Origin: Sphingobacterium sp. SRCM116780
GTDB lineage: Bacteria; Bacteroidota; Bacteroidia; Sphingobacteriales; Sphingobacteriaceae
NCBI RefSeq assembly: GCF_021442025.1
Contig: NZ_CP090446.1
Coordinates: forward strand, 2,976,001-3,040,000
Direction of reading: 5' to 3'
Length of the DNA stretch: 64,000 nt
Part shown: positions 45,616 to 54,880 of the stretch, piece by piece
How positions within the stretch are numbered: the stretch's first letter is position 1
How the letters are laid out: every line of letters starts with the position of its first letter
Made by a program: the position numbers and the translations under genes
The notes under the pieces: generated by a model
What the model was told of the DNA's origin: nothing
Databases searched by the model: none
Seen by the model: only the letters and a program-made list of their open reading frames with translations

Positions 45616-45629
45616 ATCGTCTTTTTTAT
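45597..45629. terminator. Bidirectional terminator overlapping the thioesterase stop codon
   Basis: Stem AAAAAAGACGAT / ATCGTCTTTTTT; the left arm is part of the coding sequence. Confidence 0.8.
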
Positions 45630-45638
45630 TTTAGTCAT

Positions 45639-45932
45639 TTATTTCTTTTGGCCATTAATAATCTTCTTCACATCTAGCTCAACCCAAAATCCTAAAATAG
45701 GGATGAGTGAAACAACAAAATAGGTCAATGTTCTCTTCCAATTCCATTTATATTCAATCGTACACATGATCAACATAATGACAAATATGACGACGAAAAA
45801 GCCATGAATTGAACCTGCAATCTTTACCGCTTCACGTGTCGCAAAAAAATACTTCATCGGCATAGCAAAGAAAAACAAACATAGGGTTGAAATAGCTTCC
45901 CAAAGCGCTATTTGTCTAAAAATACGGAGCAT
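45639..45932 (-). CDS. DUF3817 domain-containing membrane protein
   Basis: 97 residues with three hydrophobic helices (about 8-25, 40-58, 68-85) and the conserved GSIHGFFVVIFV and SLIPILGFWVELD segments of DUF3817, an integral-membrane family of unknown role. It is convergent with the thioesterase gene and is monocistronic. Confidence 0.9.
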   Translation of the reverse strand: MLRIFRQIALWEAISTLCLFFFAMPMKYFFATREAVKIAGSIHGFFVVIFVIMLIMCTIEYKWNWKRTLTYFVVSLIPILGFWVELDVKKIINGQKK

Positions 45933-46186
45933 AAAACTTTATTTAAAAATGCGTTAATTCCAAAAATAGAATTATTTAATGACATGAAAATTCAATAATT
46001 CACGCTTTGACCTCCGTTTGACATAATTAAATTTCAAGAGGTCAATATTTATTAGTATCAGCCAATTTAATGCGGATCTATTTTATAACATTCGGAAAAA
46101 ATGTGTACTTTTGAGCAACCTCAATCCATTCTGAATATCTAGAGAATCAAAATAGATTGAGCATTCAACTACACAATAATTATTTT

Positions 46187-47575
46187 ATGAATTACGACAT
46201 CATTGTAATTGGTAGTGGTCCTGGTGGATATGTTGCTGCCATTAGAGCCTCACAATTAGGTTTCAAAACCGCTATCATCGAGCGCGAATCTTTAGGTGGT
46301 ATTTGTTTAAACTGGGGATGTATCCCAACTAAAGCTCTATTAAAAAGTGCACAAGTTTTTGAATATTTAAATCATGCTGCTGAATATGGTATCAATGTAC
46401 AAGGTGGAGAACCTGATTTTGATGCAATAGTGAAAAGAAGTCGTGGCGTAGCTGATGGAATGAGCAAAGGTATTCAATTCTTAATGAAGAAGAATAAAGT
46501 TGACGTCATTAATGGTACTGCAAAAATTAAAAAGGGTGGTAAAATCGATGTAAAAGCAGCAGATGGTTCTTCTAAAGAATATACTGCCAAACATACTATT
46601 TTAGCCACTGGTGCGCGCTCACGTGAATTACCAAACTTACCTCAAGATGGTAAAAAAATCATCGGATATAGACAAGCATTAGTTCTTCCAAAACAACCAA
46701 AATCACTTGTTATCGTAGGATCTGGAGCTATTGGAATTGAATTTGCTTATTTCTACAATGCTATTGGTACGAAAGTGACTGTTGTAGAATTCATGGATAG
46801 AATTGTACCTGTTGAAGATGAAGAGATATCGAAACAATTAGAAAAAAGTTTAAAGAAACAAGGTATTAATATTTTAACTTCCTCTGAAGTACAATCTGTT
46901 GACACCTCAGGTGCTTTAAGCAAAGTAAATATCAAATCGGCTAAAGGAATGGAAGTTATCGAAGCTGAAGTAGTATTATCAGCAGTAGGTATCATGCCAA
47001 ACATCGAGAATTTAGGCCTTGAAGAGGTTGGTGTAAAAACAGATCGTGGTCGTGTTCTAGTAGACGATTATTATAAAACAAATATCGAAGGCGTATACGC
47101 TATTGGAGATATTGTAAAAGGTCAAGCGCTGGCTCATGTTGCTTCAGCAGAAGGAATTACTTGTATTGAAGCAATAAAAGGTCTTCATGTAGAACCTATC
47201 GATTATAATAATATTCCAGGTTGTACATATTGTTCTCCTGAGGTAGCTTCTGTAGGATATACTGAAAAAGCGGCAAAAGAAGCTGGTTATGAAATAAAAG
47301 TAGGTAAATTTCCTTTCTCAGCATCTGGTAAAGCATCTGCAGCGGGTACAAAAGATGGATTTGTAAAAGTTATTTTTGATGCTAAATATGGTGAGTTTTT
47401 AGGGGCACACTTAATTGGTGCTAATGTAACTGAAATGATTGCTGAAATTGTAGTGGCTCGAAAATTAGAAACAACTGGTCATGAAATGATCAAAGCAGTT
47501 CATCCACATCCAACAATGAGCGAAGCAATCATGGAAGCATGTGCAGACGCTTATGGTGAAGTCATTCATTTATAA
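46187..47575 (+). CDS. Dihydrolipoyl dehydrogenase (copy 2)
   Basis: 462 residues from the ATG at 46187 (MNYDIIVIGSGPGG); ten upstream open codons are not conserved. It has the same set of motifs as copy 1: redox disulfide GGICLNWGCIPTKALL, NAD motif VIVGSGAIGIEFAYFYNAIG, FAD motif VYAIGDIVKGQALAHVASAEG and active-site HPHPTMSEA. The WGCIPTKAL variant differs from the VGCIPSKAL of copy 1, suggesting that the two serve different complexes (for example pyruvate or branched-chain versus 2-oxoglutarate). Assignment to a complex is not possible here. Confidence 0.95.
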   Translation: MNYDIIVIGSGPGGYVAAIRASQLGFKTAIIERESLGGICLNWGCIPTKALLKSAQVFEYLNHAAEYGINVQGGEPDFDAIVKRSRGVADGMSKGIQFLMKKNKVDVINGTAKIKKGGKIDVKAADGSSKEYTAKHTILATGARSRELPNLPQDGKKIIGYRQALVLPKQPKSLVIVGSGAIGIEFAYFYNAIGTKVTVVEFMDRIVPVEDEEISKQLEKSLKKQGINILTSSEVQSVDTSGALSKVNIKSAKGMEVIEAEVVLSAVGIMPNIENLGLEEVGVKTDRGRVLVDDYYKTNIEGVYAIGDIVKGQALAHVASAEGITCIEAIKGLHVEPIDYNNIPGCTYCSPEVASVGYTEKAAKEAGYEIKVGKFPFSASGKASAAGTKDGFVKVIFDAKYGEFLGAHLIGANVTEMIAEIVVARKLETTGHEMIKAVHPHPTMSEAIMEACADAYGEVIHL

Positions 47576-47591
47576 TTGACAGAAACTAGCT

Positions 47592-47655
47592 TAAATATAT
47601 AAGTAATAGAAAAGGCTTACCAAATGGTAAGCCTTTTCTATTACTTATATATTTA
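47592..47655. terminator. Exceptionally long perfect hairpin between convergent genes
   Basis: Arms 47592-47622 and 47625-47655 are perfect reverse complements (31 bp) separated by two bases. The core GAAAAGGCTTACCA / TGGTAAGCCTTTTC is a normal terminator; the outer AT-rich part extends it to the edge of the LacI stop codon. It probably ends transcripts from both sides. Confidence 0.85.
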
Positions 47656-48663
47656 CTACATAATCAATCTTGATTTAAAGACAATCTGTTGTGAAGCTAA
47701 ATCTGGATTATTTATTTTTCCAAACAAAATTTCTGCAGCTTTTTTAGCTTGATTTCCTGGGAACTGTTCAATACAACCCATTGGAGGATTTTCCATATAT
47801 TTCCAGAGCGGATAATTAGCATAACTGATAAAATGGATATCATGATTTAAAACTAACCCTTTATTTCGGGCAGCCTTCATCACATCTAAAGTCACAAAAT
47901 CATTAAAAGAAACCACAGCTGTAGGTCTTTCTGGTAATGCATATAACCTATCCATAGCCGCTTCATTGCCTTCGGTTGTCAAATCAGTATTGACAATATA
48001 TTTTTCATCATAATCTAAACCATTACGCTTTAAAGCGGATAAAAATGAGCTTTTACGTTCGTCACTTGCAGGAAGTAATTGAGGGCCATTAATTAACGCT
48101 ATTTTAGCATGCCCTCTTGCAACGAAAGCATCTATTGCTTCATTCATTCCAGTTCCTAAATCACTTTCAACCTTATTAATTTTTGGAATATCAGGGACAC
48201 AGTCAAAAAATACGATTGGGGTTCCTGAATTTTCTAACTTCTCAATAAATTCTAGATTCGTCGTATTTTTGCCTACTGACATCAAAACACCATCGACACG
48301 ATGACTTTTAAAAGTTTTCAAGATCCTTTCTTCTCTTTCTGCATCATCCAGAGACTGTCCCATAATAACGGTATATTTATGGTCATTAGAGACGTTTTCA
48401 ATTTCACTAATTGCTGATGAAAAAAATGGTTCAGATAAACTTGGTAATAAAACACCAATAGTGAAAGTTTTGCGCTGCTTGAAAAATATAGCCGTTTGAT
48501 TTGGTTCATAATTCAATTCTTGCGCTACCTTTTTCACCCGCATAGTCGTAACTAACCCAATGCTTGGATGGTCATTCAATGCTCGAGACACAGTAGATGG
48601 CGAAATTTTTAGCTTCTTAGCTATTTCTTTAATTGTTGTTGGTTTATCTCCTTGCGTACTCAT
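47656..48663 (-). CDS. LacI-family transcriptional regulator
   Basis: 335 residues: N-terminal helix-turn-helix TTIKEIAKKLKISPSTVSRA with hinge (about 8-60), then a periplasmic-binding-protein-like effector domain (about 65-335, starting TFTIGVLLPSLSEPFF). Likely a sugar-responsive repressor, but no sugar-utilisation genes adjoin it, so targets are elsewhere. Sequence around its own start does not show an obvious palindromic operator. Confidence 0.92.
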   Translation of the reverse strand: MSTQGDKPTTIKEIAKKLKISPSTVSRALNDHPSIGLVTTMRVKKVAQELNYEPNQTAIFFKQRKTFTIGVLLPSLSEPFFSSAISEIENVSNDHKYTVIMGQSLDDAEREERILKTFKSHRVDGVLMSVGKNTTNLEFIEKLENSGTPIVFFDCVPDIPKINKVESDLGTGMNEAIDAFVARGHAKIALINGPQLLPASDERKSSFLSALKRNGLDYDEKYIVNTDLTTEGNEAAMDRLYALPERPTAVVSFNDFVTLDVMKAARNKGLVLNHDIHFISYANYPLWKYMENPPMGCIEQFPGNQAKKAAEILFGKINNPDLASQQIVFKSRLIM

Positions 48664-48805
48664 AGTCGAATTTCACTAAATTTACATTCACGATAAATAT
48701 AACACTATTTAGCATATTTTTAGAAAAAGAGTTTTTTAAAAATAAAAAAATTACGCTAATTAATCTGACAATAAACTGAATATCAATCGCTAAATTAAAA
48801 ACAAA

Positions 48806-49348
48806 TCAATCGATATAGATAAGCTCGCTTTTAGCTATTTGAAGTTCATCCGTTATATAATCAAGAGGGTTTAGATTGCGAAATTTCAATTCATCAACGA
48901 AATAGACTTTCAATTTAGACGCAAAAACACCCCATTCAATATGCTTTATTTTATTCAATTGTGTTAATGGATTTCCTTTGGTCAAAATACAAATTTGCTT
49001 ATCTGCAGTAATAATATCATTGAAAAGTTCTTTTATCCCTTCCTTCATCAACAATTTGACAGGCAATACAGCATTAACAAATAAGCGTTCAAAATTCTCT
49101 TTATATTTCACATCAAACTTAAAAGTTTCTTGTGCATGTTCGAAAATCAATTCTTCACCTTGGCTATCCAAATGATTTTTGAAGAATGAAACTAAATCAG
49201 CTTGCGGAGGAAATGCTTCTGTAAATTCCAAAAAATTTGCAAATAGATAATAAATTTGCAATAAATATTCCCTCTTTGGATAAATAACATCATCCAATTC
49301 AAAAACAAAAACTGTTTTTTCAGATGGGAAATCAGAATATATTAACAT
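48806..49348 (-). CDS. Degenerate HAD-like protein
   Basis: 180 residues using the ATG at 49346-49348, which overlaps the stop of the upstream gene (TAATG); an earlier ATG would add seven codons. HAD motif I reads VFELDDVIYP, with Glu17 where the catalytic nucleophile Asp is expected; Asp19 is kept. Motif II (ICILTKGN) and a motif III lysine region (VYFVDELKFRN) are recognisable. The protein stops right after SELIYID, at the place of motif IV, so the acidic Mg-binding loop is incomplete. Phosphatase activity is therefore doubtful. It could be a pseudoenzyme working with the partner encoded just upstream. Confidence 0.75.
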   Translation of the reverse strand: MLIYSDFPSEKTVFVFELDDVIYPKREYLLQIYYLFANFLEFTEAFPPQADLVSFFKNHLDSQGEELIFEHAQETFKFDVKYKENFERLFVNAVLPVKLLMKEGIKELFNDIITADKQICILTKGNPLTQLNKIKHIEWGVFASKLKVYFVDELKFRNLNPLDYITDELQIAKSELIYID

Positions 49349-49836
49349 TAATCTTTTGAAACAGCACATAACGCAAAATCATCTCCAGAATCTGAAATAA
49401 CAAATAAACCATCCAAAGAAGAATTTTCAAGTTCAAAGCTATCAATTAAAGACTTTCCATCAACTAGTAAAACTAACGCTAGATCCTTAGATGGATTTTC
49501 AATAATAAAGTAGTTTTCTAATACTACATGTTCTGGAACAATTACTTTTATCGCATATTCTTCAAATAAAATCTTCGCTTGTGCTAGCGGTTCAAATTCA
49601 AAACCACCTAAAGGTAATACATAATCTATTTGCTTATCTAGGCTTATTTTCAACAGTTCATGTGCATAAGTTGGCATTAATCCTGGAGGAATTTTTACAT
49701 ATTTTTCAGAATTTAACAATACTGTTGGAATCTCCTCCGAACTAGCAAAATAAACATCAAAGCGATCTGATAATAATTTTCCAATACGTTGTCCCAGTCC
49801 CCTTGTTCCAAAGGTTATTAATATTCTTTTTTTCAT
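49348..49836 (-). CDS. Protein with PreATP-grasp-like Rossmann N-terminus, unknown function
   Basis: 162 residues. The start KKRILITFGTRGLGQRIGKL followed by VLPLGGFEFEPLAQAKILFE looks like the nucleotide-fold domain that precedes ATP-grasp enzymes (carbamoyl-phosphate-synthase-like), but no ATP-grasp domain follows; the rest (LALVLLVDGKSLIDSF) is short. It overlaps the HAD-like gene downstream (TAATG), so the two are coupled. Function is not known to me, and the family call is tentative. Confidence 0.65.
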   Translation of the reverse strand: MKKRILITFGTRGLGQRIGKLLSDRFDVYFASSEEIPTVLLNSEKYVKIPPGLMPTYAHELLKISLDKQIDYVLPLGGFEFEPLAQAKILFEEYAIKVIVPEHVVLENYFIIENPSKDLALVLLVDGKSLIDSFELENSSLDGLFVISDSGDDFALCAVSKD

Positions 49837-49892
49837 CAGAATAAATTCTTTTAATATTGCGTGTTAGCTTTAATTTTATTGAGCTCGTTTCA

Positions 49893-50549
49893 CTATATCA
49901 TCACATTTCCATCACGCATATGAATAATACGATCAGAAATACGCGCTAACTCTTCATTGTGAGTAACGATTATAAAAGTCTGTTGAAATTTATTTCGAAG
50001 ATCAAAAAACAATTGATGCAGTGCAGTTGCATTTTCTGAATCTAAATTTCCAGAAGGTTCATCGGCTAATACAACAGAAGGATTATTGATCAAAGCTCTA
50101 GCAACAGATACGCGTTGCTGTTCACCACCGGACATTTCTGTTGGTTTATGATCAGCTCGATGAGATACCCCTAATAGACTCAATAATTCTAGCGCACGAA
50201 GTTCTGCTTCCTTACGTCCAACTCCGTTAATAAAAGCGGGTATGCAAACATTTTCCAGAGCAGTGAATTCAGGAAGTAAATGATGAAATTGAAAAACAAA
50301 TCCAATATGTTGATTTCGAAAAGCGCTTAATTTTTTTGCACTTAGTCCTTTTATACTCGTTCCGTTTATCTGCAGCTCGCCTTTATCAGCTAAATCTAAA
50401 GTACCAATAATATGAAGTAACGTACTTTTTCCTGCACCTGAGGCTCCAACAATACTCACAATTTCGCCTTTTTCAACTTCTATATCTACCCCCTTTAAAA
50501 TAGGAAGTGGACCATATGATTTAAAAATACCTTTGGCTTGTAACATCAT
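49893..50549 (-). CDS. lolD: Lipoprotein-releasing ABC transporter ATP-binding protein LolD
   Basis: 218 residues, the compact length typical of LolD. Walker [11 protein letters not shown]-loop [12 protein letters not shown], signature [15 protein letters not shown], Walker [13 protein letters not shown] and switch His in IVTHNEE. The [14 protein letters not shown] segment is characteristic of LolD. It powers extraction of outer-membrane lipoproteins from the inner membrane by LolC/E-type permeases, which are not beside it. Two Met codons at the start make the exact N-terminus uncertain by one residue. Confidence 0.9.
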   Translation of the reverse strand: MMLQAKGIFKSYGPLPILKGVDIEVEKGEIVSIVGASGAGKSTLLHIIGTLDLADKGELQINGTSIKGLSAKKLSAFRNQHIGFVFQFHHLLPEFTALENVCIPAFINGVGRKEAELRALELLSLLGVSHRADHKPTEMSGGEQQRVSVARALINNPSVVLADEPSGNLDSENATALHQLFFDLRNKFQQTFIIVTHNEELARISDRIIHMRDGNVMI

Positions 50550-50720
50550 ATGACAAAGTTAAATATTTTTTGCAAACAAAACGTTTGAATAAATACCAAC
50601 AAGATTAGTCCATATCCGCCATACACTATTCAATAAAAGTCAATTTTAAGCTAAAAATATGCTCTAGAACTTGACCATTCGCTTAAAAAATAATACTTTT
50701 ACAACACAAACATTTTTGCA

Positions 50721-51914
50721 ATGAACATTCACGAATATCAAGGAAAAGAAATACTTAAAAGTTTTGGCGTAAGAGTACAAGAAGGTATTGTTGCTGAAAC
50801 TCCAGAGCAAGCTGTAGAAGCTGCTAAAAAATTGAAAGAAGAATACAATTCTGATTGGGTTGTAATCAAAGCTCAAATTCATGCTGGTGGTCGCGGTAAA
50901 GGTGGTGGCGTTAAATTAGCTAAAAACTTAGAAGAAGTAACACAACGTGCTACAGATATTATCGGTATGCAGTTAGTAACTCCACAAACTGGTGCTGAAG
51001 GTAAAAAAGTAAATAAGGTACTAGTTGCTCAAGATGTTTACTATCCTGGTGAAAGTGAAACAAAAGAATTCTATATGTCTGTGTTATTAGATCGTACCAA
51101 AGGTCGTAACATCATCATGTATTCTACAGAAGGTGGAATGGACATTGAAGAAGTAGCTGAGAAAACTCCTCACTTAATTTTCAAAGAAGAAATTGATCCT
51201 AAAGTAGGTTTACAAGGTTTCGAAGCCCGTAAAATCGCTTTCAACTTAGGCCTGACTGGTGCTGCACACAAAGAAATGGTAAAATTTGTTGCTGCCTTAT
51301 ACAAAGCTTATGAAGAGACTGATTCTTCTATGTTTGAAATCAATCCTGTATTAAAAACATCTGATGACAAAATTTTAGCAGTAGATGCTAAAGTAAACTT
51401 AGATGAAAATGCATTATATCGTCACCCAGATTATGCAGCAATGCGTGATGTGACAGAAGAAGATCCAACAGAAGTAGAAGCTGGTAAATCAAACTTAAAC
51501 TACGTAAAATTAGATGGTAACGTAGGTTGTATGGTTAACGGTGCTGGTCTTGCAATGGCAACTATGGATATTATCAAAATTGCTGGAGGTGAGCCTGCTA
51601 ACTTCTTAGACGTGGGTGGTACTGCTAATGCTGAAACTGTTAAAGCTGGTTTTAACATTATCTTATCTGATCCAAATGTAAAAGCAATTTTAATCAACAT
51701 TTTCGGTGGTATTGTTCGTTGTGACCGTGTAGCGCAAGGTGTGATTGATGCTTATAATGAAATTGGAAATATTCCAGTGCCAATTATCGTTCGTCTTCAA
51801 GGAACAAATGCAGCAGAAGCTAAAAAATTAATTGATGATTCAGGATTACAAGTTTATTCTGCTATTCAATTACAAGAAGCTGCTGAATTAGTAACAAAAG
51901 TATTAAAAGGATAA
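50721..51914 (+). CDS. sucC: Succinyl-CoA ligase (ADP-forming), beta subunit
   Basis: 397 residues. TCA-cycle enzyme making ATP or GTP from succinyl-CoA. Start MNIHEYQGKEILKSFGV is the standard SucC N-terminus. ATP-grasp domain: QIHAGGRGKGGGVK (about 53-66), MFEINPV, then the C-terminal ligase domain with GGTANAETVKAGF and NIFGGIVRCDRVAQG. The alpha subunit gene sucD is not adjacent, unlike in Proteobacteria. Followed by its own terminator. Confidence 0.97.
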   Translation: MNIHEYQGKEILKSFGVRVQEGIVAETPEQAVEAAKKLKEEYNSDWVVIKAQIHAGGRGKGGGVKLAKNLEEVTQRATDIIGMQLVTPQTGAEGKKVNKVLVAQDVYYPGESETKEFYMSVLLDRTKGRNIIMYSTEGGMDIEEVAEKTPHLIFKEEIDPKVGLQGFEARKIAFNLGLTGAAHKEMVKFVAALYKAYEETDSSMFEINPVLKTSDDKILAVDAKVNLDENALYRHPDYAAMRDVTEEDPTEVEAGKSNLNYVKLDGNVGCMVNGAGLAMATMDIIKIAGGEPANFLDVGGTANAETVKAGFNIILSDPNVKAILINIFGGIVRCDRVAQGVIDAYNEIGNIPVPIIVRLQGTNAAEAKKLIDDSGLQVYSAIQLQEAAELVTKVLKG

Positions 51915-51937
51915 TTTTCCCTTTAAAATAATATAGA

Positions 51938-51971
51938 GAGCCTCTGAAAATCTTCAGAGGCTTTTTTTTTG
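51938..51971 (+). terminator. Terminator of sucC
   Basis: Stem AGCCTCTGAA / TTCAGAGGCT (51939-51948 with 51953-51962) followed by nine T. Confidence 0.9.
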
Positions 51972-52116
51972 AAAAGTCAATTGATGACTATCGTTATTAA
52001 GTAAGTTCAATCAGCTTTATTGATTATAAAAATCTCTCACAGATTTCCAGAATTGTTTTATCTTAACAAATACAGATTATTTCTAAATAAATCAAGGATT
52101 TTTATAAATTATACCC

Positions 52117-52124
52117 TATTTTTG
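52117..52124 (+). promoter_or_regulatory. Probable -7 box of asnS
   Basis: TATTTTTG matches TAnnTTTG; it is 68 nt upstream of the asnS ATG. The intervening leader contains a small hairpin AATAAGAT / ATCTTATT at 52142-52173. Confidence 0.45.
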
Positions 52125-52191
52125 AGTCTCGTATATCAAAGAATAAGATCTAGACTATAATTTATATCTTATTTGAAATGCTACAATTAAA

Positions 52192-53637
52192 ATGGAACAT
52201 ACACGTATAAAAGAATTATTAAATGCCACAGAATTTGGGCATGAGGTTATTGTTAAAGGTTGGGTTAAAACTTTCCGTAACAATCAATTTATAGCAATCA
52301 ATGATGGATCTTCCATTCAAAATATTCAAGCAGTCGTTGACTTTGAAAATACACCAGAAACGTTATTAAAAAGAATCACGACAGGTGCCGCTTTACGCAT
52401 AAAAGGGAACTTAATTGAATCATTAGGTAAAGGCCAAAAAGTTGAAATTAAAGTAAATGAGTTGACCATCTTGGGAGATTCAGATGCTGAGAAATTTCCA
52501 CTACAGCCCAAAAAACACAGTTTAGAATTTTTACGTGAAATTGCTCACTTACGTTTCCGTACCACTACTTTTAATGCTATTTTTAAAGTCCGTAATGCCC
52601 TAGCATTTGCTGTTCATAAGTTTTTTAATGAAAAAGACTTTGTTTACATGCATACACCGATTATTACAGGTTCTGATGCTGAAGGTGCAGGTGAAATGTT
52701 TCGTGTTACATCGTTAGATCTGAACAATATTCCACGTACTGAGAATGGAGAAATTGATTTCAAAGAAGACTTCTTTGGTAAGTCGACAAACCTAACTGTC
52801 TCTGGACAATTAGAAGGAGAATTAGCGGCTATGGCATTAGGAAACATCTATACATTTGGACCTACCTTCCGAGCAGAAAATTCTAATACAACACGTCATC
52901 TCGCTGAATTCTGGATGATCGAACCAGAAATGGCTTTTTATGAATTGGAAGACAATATGGATTTAGCTGAAGACTTATTGAAATACGTCATCAGGTATGC
53001 CTTAGAAACATGTCCAGAAGAAATAGAATTCTTAAAAAACCGTTTATTAGAAGAGGAAAAAAACAAGCCTGCTACAGAAAGAGCGGAGTTGAATCTAATA
53101 GATAAGTTAACATTCGTATTGAATAACGATTTCGAACGTGTTACGTATACAGAAGCAATTGAAGTATTAAAACGTAGTAAGCCAAACCAAAAGAAACAGT
53201 TCAAATACCTGATTGACGAATGGGGAGCTGACTTACAATCTGAACACGAACGTTATTTAGTAGAAAAACACTATAAAAAACCTGTTATCTTAATCGATTA
53301 TCCAGCAGAAATCAAGTCATTCTATATGAAACAGAATGCTATCGATGCGAACGGACATAAAACAGTCCGCGCAATGGATATCTTATTCCCAGGTATTGGA
53401 GAAATGGTTGGGGGTTCTCAACGGGAGGAAAACTTAGATAAACTTCTTTCTCGAATGGCTGAGGTTGGTATACCAGCTGAAGAGATGGATTGGTTCTTAG
53501 ATACAAGACGCTTTGGTTCAGCCCCACACGCTGGTTTTGGTTTAGGATTTGAACGTTTGGTTTTATTTGTTACAGGTATGACAAACATTCGTGACGTCAT
53601 TCCTTTCCCTCGTACACCAAATAACGCAGAGTTTTAA
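52192..53637 (+). CDS. asnS: Asparagine-tRNA ligase
   Basis: 481 residues, class IIb synthetase. N-terminal OB-fold anticodon domain (about 1-110, VIVKGWVKTFRNNQFIAIND), motif 1 region around HKFFNEKDFVYMHTPIITGS, motif 2 FRAENSNTTRHLAEFWMIEP, motif 3 GFGLGFERLVLFVTGM. The HLAEFWMIEPE signature and lack of a GAD insert distinguish it from AspRS. It charges tRNA-Asn directly, so the cell need not rely on the transamidation route. Monocistronic. Confidence 0.97.
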   Translation: MEHTRIKELLNATEFGHEVIVKGWVKTFRNNQFIAINDGSSIQNIQAVVDFENTPETLLKRITTGAALRIKGNLIESLGKGQKVEIKVNELTILGDSDAEKFPLQPKKHSLEFLREIAHLRFRTTTFNAIFKVRNALAFAVHKFFNEKDFVYMHTPIITGSDAEGAGEMFRVTSLDLNNIPRTENGEIDFKEDFFGKSTNLTVSGQLEGELAAMALGNIYTFGPTFRAENSNTTRHLAEFWMIEPEMAFYELEDNMDLAEDLLKYVIRYALETCPEEIEFLKNRLLEEEKNKPATERAELNLIDKLTFVLNNDFERVTYTEAIEVLKRSKPNQKKQFKYLIDEWGADLQSEHERYLVEKHYKKPVILIDYPAEIKSFYMKQNAIDANGHKTVRAMDILFPGIGEMVGGSQREENLDKLLSRMAEVGIPAEEMDWFLDTRRFGSAPHAGFGLGFERLVLFVTGMTNIRDVIPFPRTPNNAEF

Positions 53638-53640
53638 TAA

Positions 53641-53684
53641 AAGAATAACAGCCAAAACAAATATTTTGGCTGTTATTCTTTTAC
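53641..53684 (+). terminator. Terminator of asnS
   Basis: Perfect 17-bp stem (53641-53657 with 53664-53680), 6-nt loop, starting right after the stop codon. Confidence 0.88.
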
Positions 53685-53767
53685 ATAAGAAGTAGAGATA
53701 CTTAACTATATAGGTTAGAAAAACTAAAATTTCATATTTCACATCGCAAATCTTAATACGAAAACAA

Positions 53768-54388
53768 ATGTTAATCCGTATCTACGAAAATAATCCAAAT
53801 GAAAAATCAATACAGCAAGTCGTTGATGTATTGAAAAAAGGAGGCATTATCATCTACCCGACTGATACGGTATATGGTATTGGTTGTGATATTACCAATC
53901 AAAAAGCAATTGAAAAAATCTGTGAAATACGTGGATTAAAAGCCGATAAAGCCAATTTATCTTTTATTTGTTACGATCTAACAGACATCTCACTCTATAC
54001 CAAGCCATTTGATACAACTGTTTTTAGAGTATTGAAAAAAGCACTTCCTGGTCCTTTTACATTTATCTTTAATGCAAGTGGACAAGTACCAAAACTATTA
54101 AGTTCCAAAAAGAAAACCGTCGGCATTCGTATTCCAGATAATAATATTGTTCGCGAAATTGTCCGTATGCTGGGTAATCCTATTGTGACAGCCTCTATTC
54201 ATGATGAAGATGATATTGTAGAATACTCTACTGACCCAGAATTGATTCATGAGAAATATGAAAATCTAGTAGACATCGTTATTGATGGTGGCTATGGAGA
54301 CAATGTTGCCTCTACAGTTGTTGATGTCACAGAAGGAGAATTTGAAATCATCCGAGAAGGTAAAGGAGATCTAGAGCAGTATCTATAA
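53768..54388 (+). CDS. L-threonylcarbamoyladenylate synthase family protein (Sua5/YciO/YrdC)
   Basis: 206 residues with a YrdC domain: IIYPTDTVYGIGCDITNQKAI near 31-51, KxR-type residues in ICEIRGLKADK, PGPFTFIFNAS and the GIRIPDN segment. The domain makes threonylcarbamoyl-AMP for t6A at position 37 of ANN-decoding tRNAs. It lacks the extra Sua5 domain, so it could be TsaC or its YciO paralogue; the two cannot be separated by eye, and no symbol is given. Confidence 0.9.
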   Translation: MLIRIYENNPNEKSIQQVVDVLKKGGIIIYPTDTVYGIGCDITNQKAIEKICEIRGLKADKANLSFICYDLTDISLYTKPFDTTVFRVLKKALPGPFTFIFNASGQVPKLLSSKKKTVGIRIPDNNIVREIVRMLGNPIVTASIHDEDDIVEYSTDPELIHEKYENLVDIVIDGGYGDNVASTVVDVTEGEFEIIREGKGDLEQYL

Positions 54389-54392
54389 TATC

Positions 54393-54836
54393 TTAAACAA
54401 TCTGTTCTTCTGCCCTCGATTTTATCGCTTCGTTGAACAGTCGGAATCCATTCAAGGTGGCACCATTAATCATTTTTTGAAAAAACCGAACGAATACACC
54501 TGAAAATATTTCTCCTTGTATAAGAATCGTTTCAGTATCTGTAATTTTTTCTAATATAAAATAGTGCTCTCCATCAAATAATCCATTCATTAAAAGTCTT
54601 CCTTTCCAACGCAATTCTTCATTTGGCTCAATCTTAAGAAACAAAGGTCTCATTGTCATACCAGGGCCGTCAGGTTGCTCCAATTCAACTTCAGATCGTT
54701 TTCCAACATGTGGAATCTCTGCAAACGATTTAATAGTAGGACTCCAAGTTGGATATTGATTAAAATCAGCTAATACCAACCACACAGCATGAATATTGGC
54801 ATGAATGGTTATTTTACTTTCGATATTTATTTTCAT
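54393..54836 (-). CDS. SRPBCC (START-like) domain protein
   Basis: 147 residues forming a single SRPBCC fold: N-terminal beta-strand KINIESKITIHANIHAVWLV, then FNQYPTWSPTIKSF, typical of polyketide-cyclase/dehydrase-like proteins, and a long C-terminal helix. These domains bind hydrophobic small molecules. Ligand unknown. It is 44 nt downstream of a Crp/Fnr regulator gene on the same strand, which may control it. Confidence 0.9.
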   Translation of the reverse strand: MKINIESKITIHANIHAVWLVLADFNQYPTWSPTIKSFAEIPHVGKRSEVELEQPDGPGMTMRPLFLKIEPNEELRWKGRLLMNGLFDGEHYFILEKITDTETILIQGEIFSGVFVRFFQKMINGATLNGFRLFNEAIKSRAEEQIV

Positions 54837-54880
54837 ATACCAAAAGTAGCCTATCTAAATAATCATGTACTTGACTTTTA

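Noticed and set aside
52125..52191. Attenuator upstream of asnS
   Set aside because: The hairpin at 52142-52173 has no T run and there is no leader ORF with Asn codons, so regulation by attenuation is not supported.
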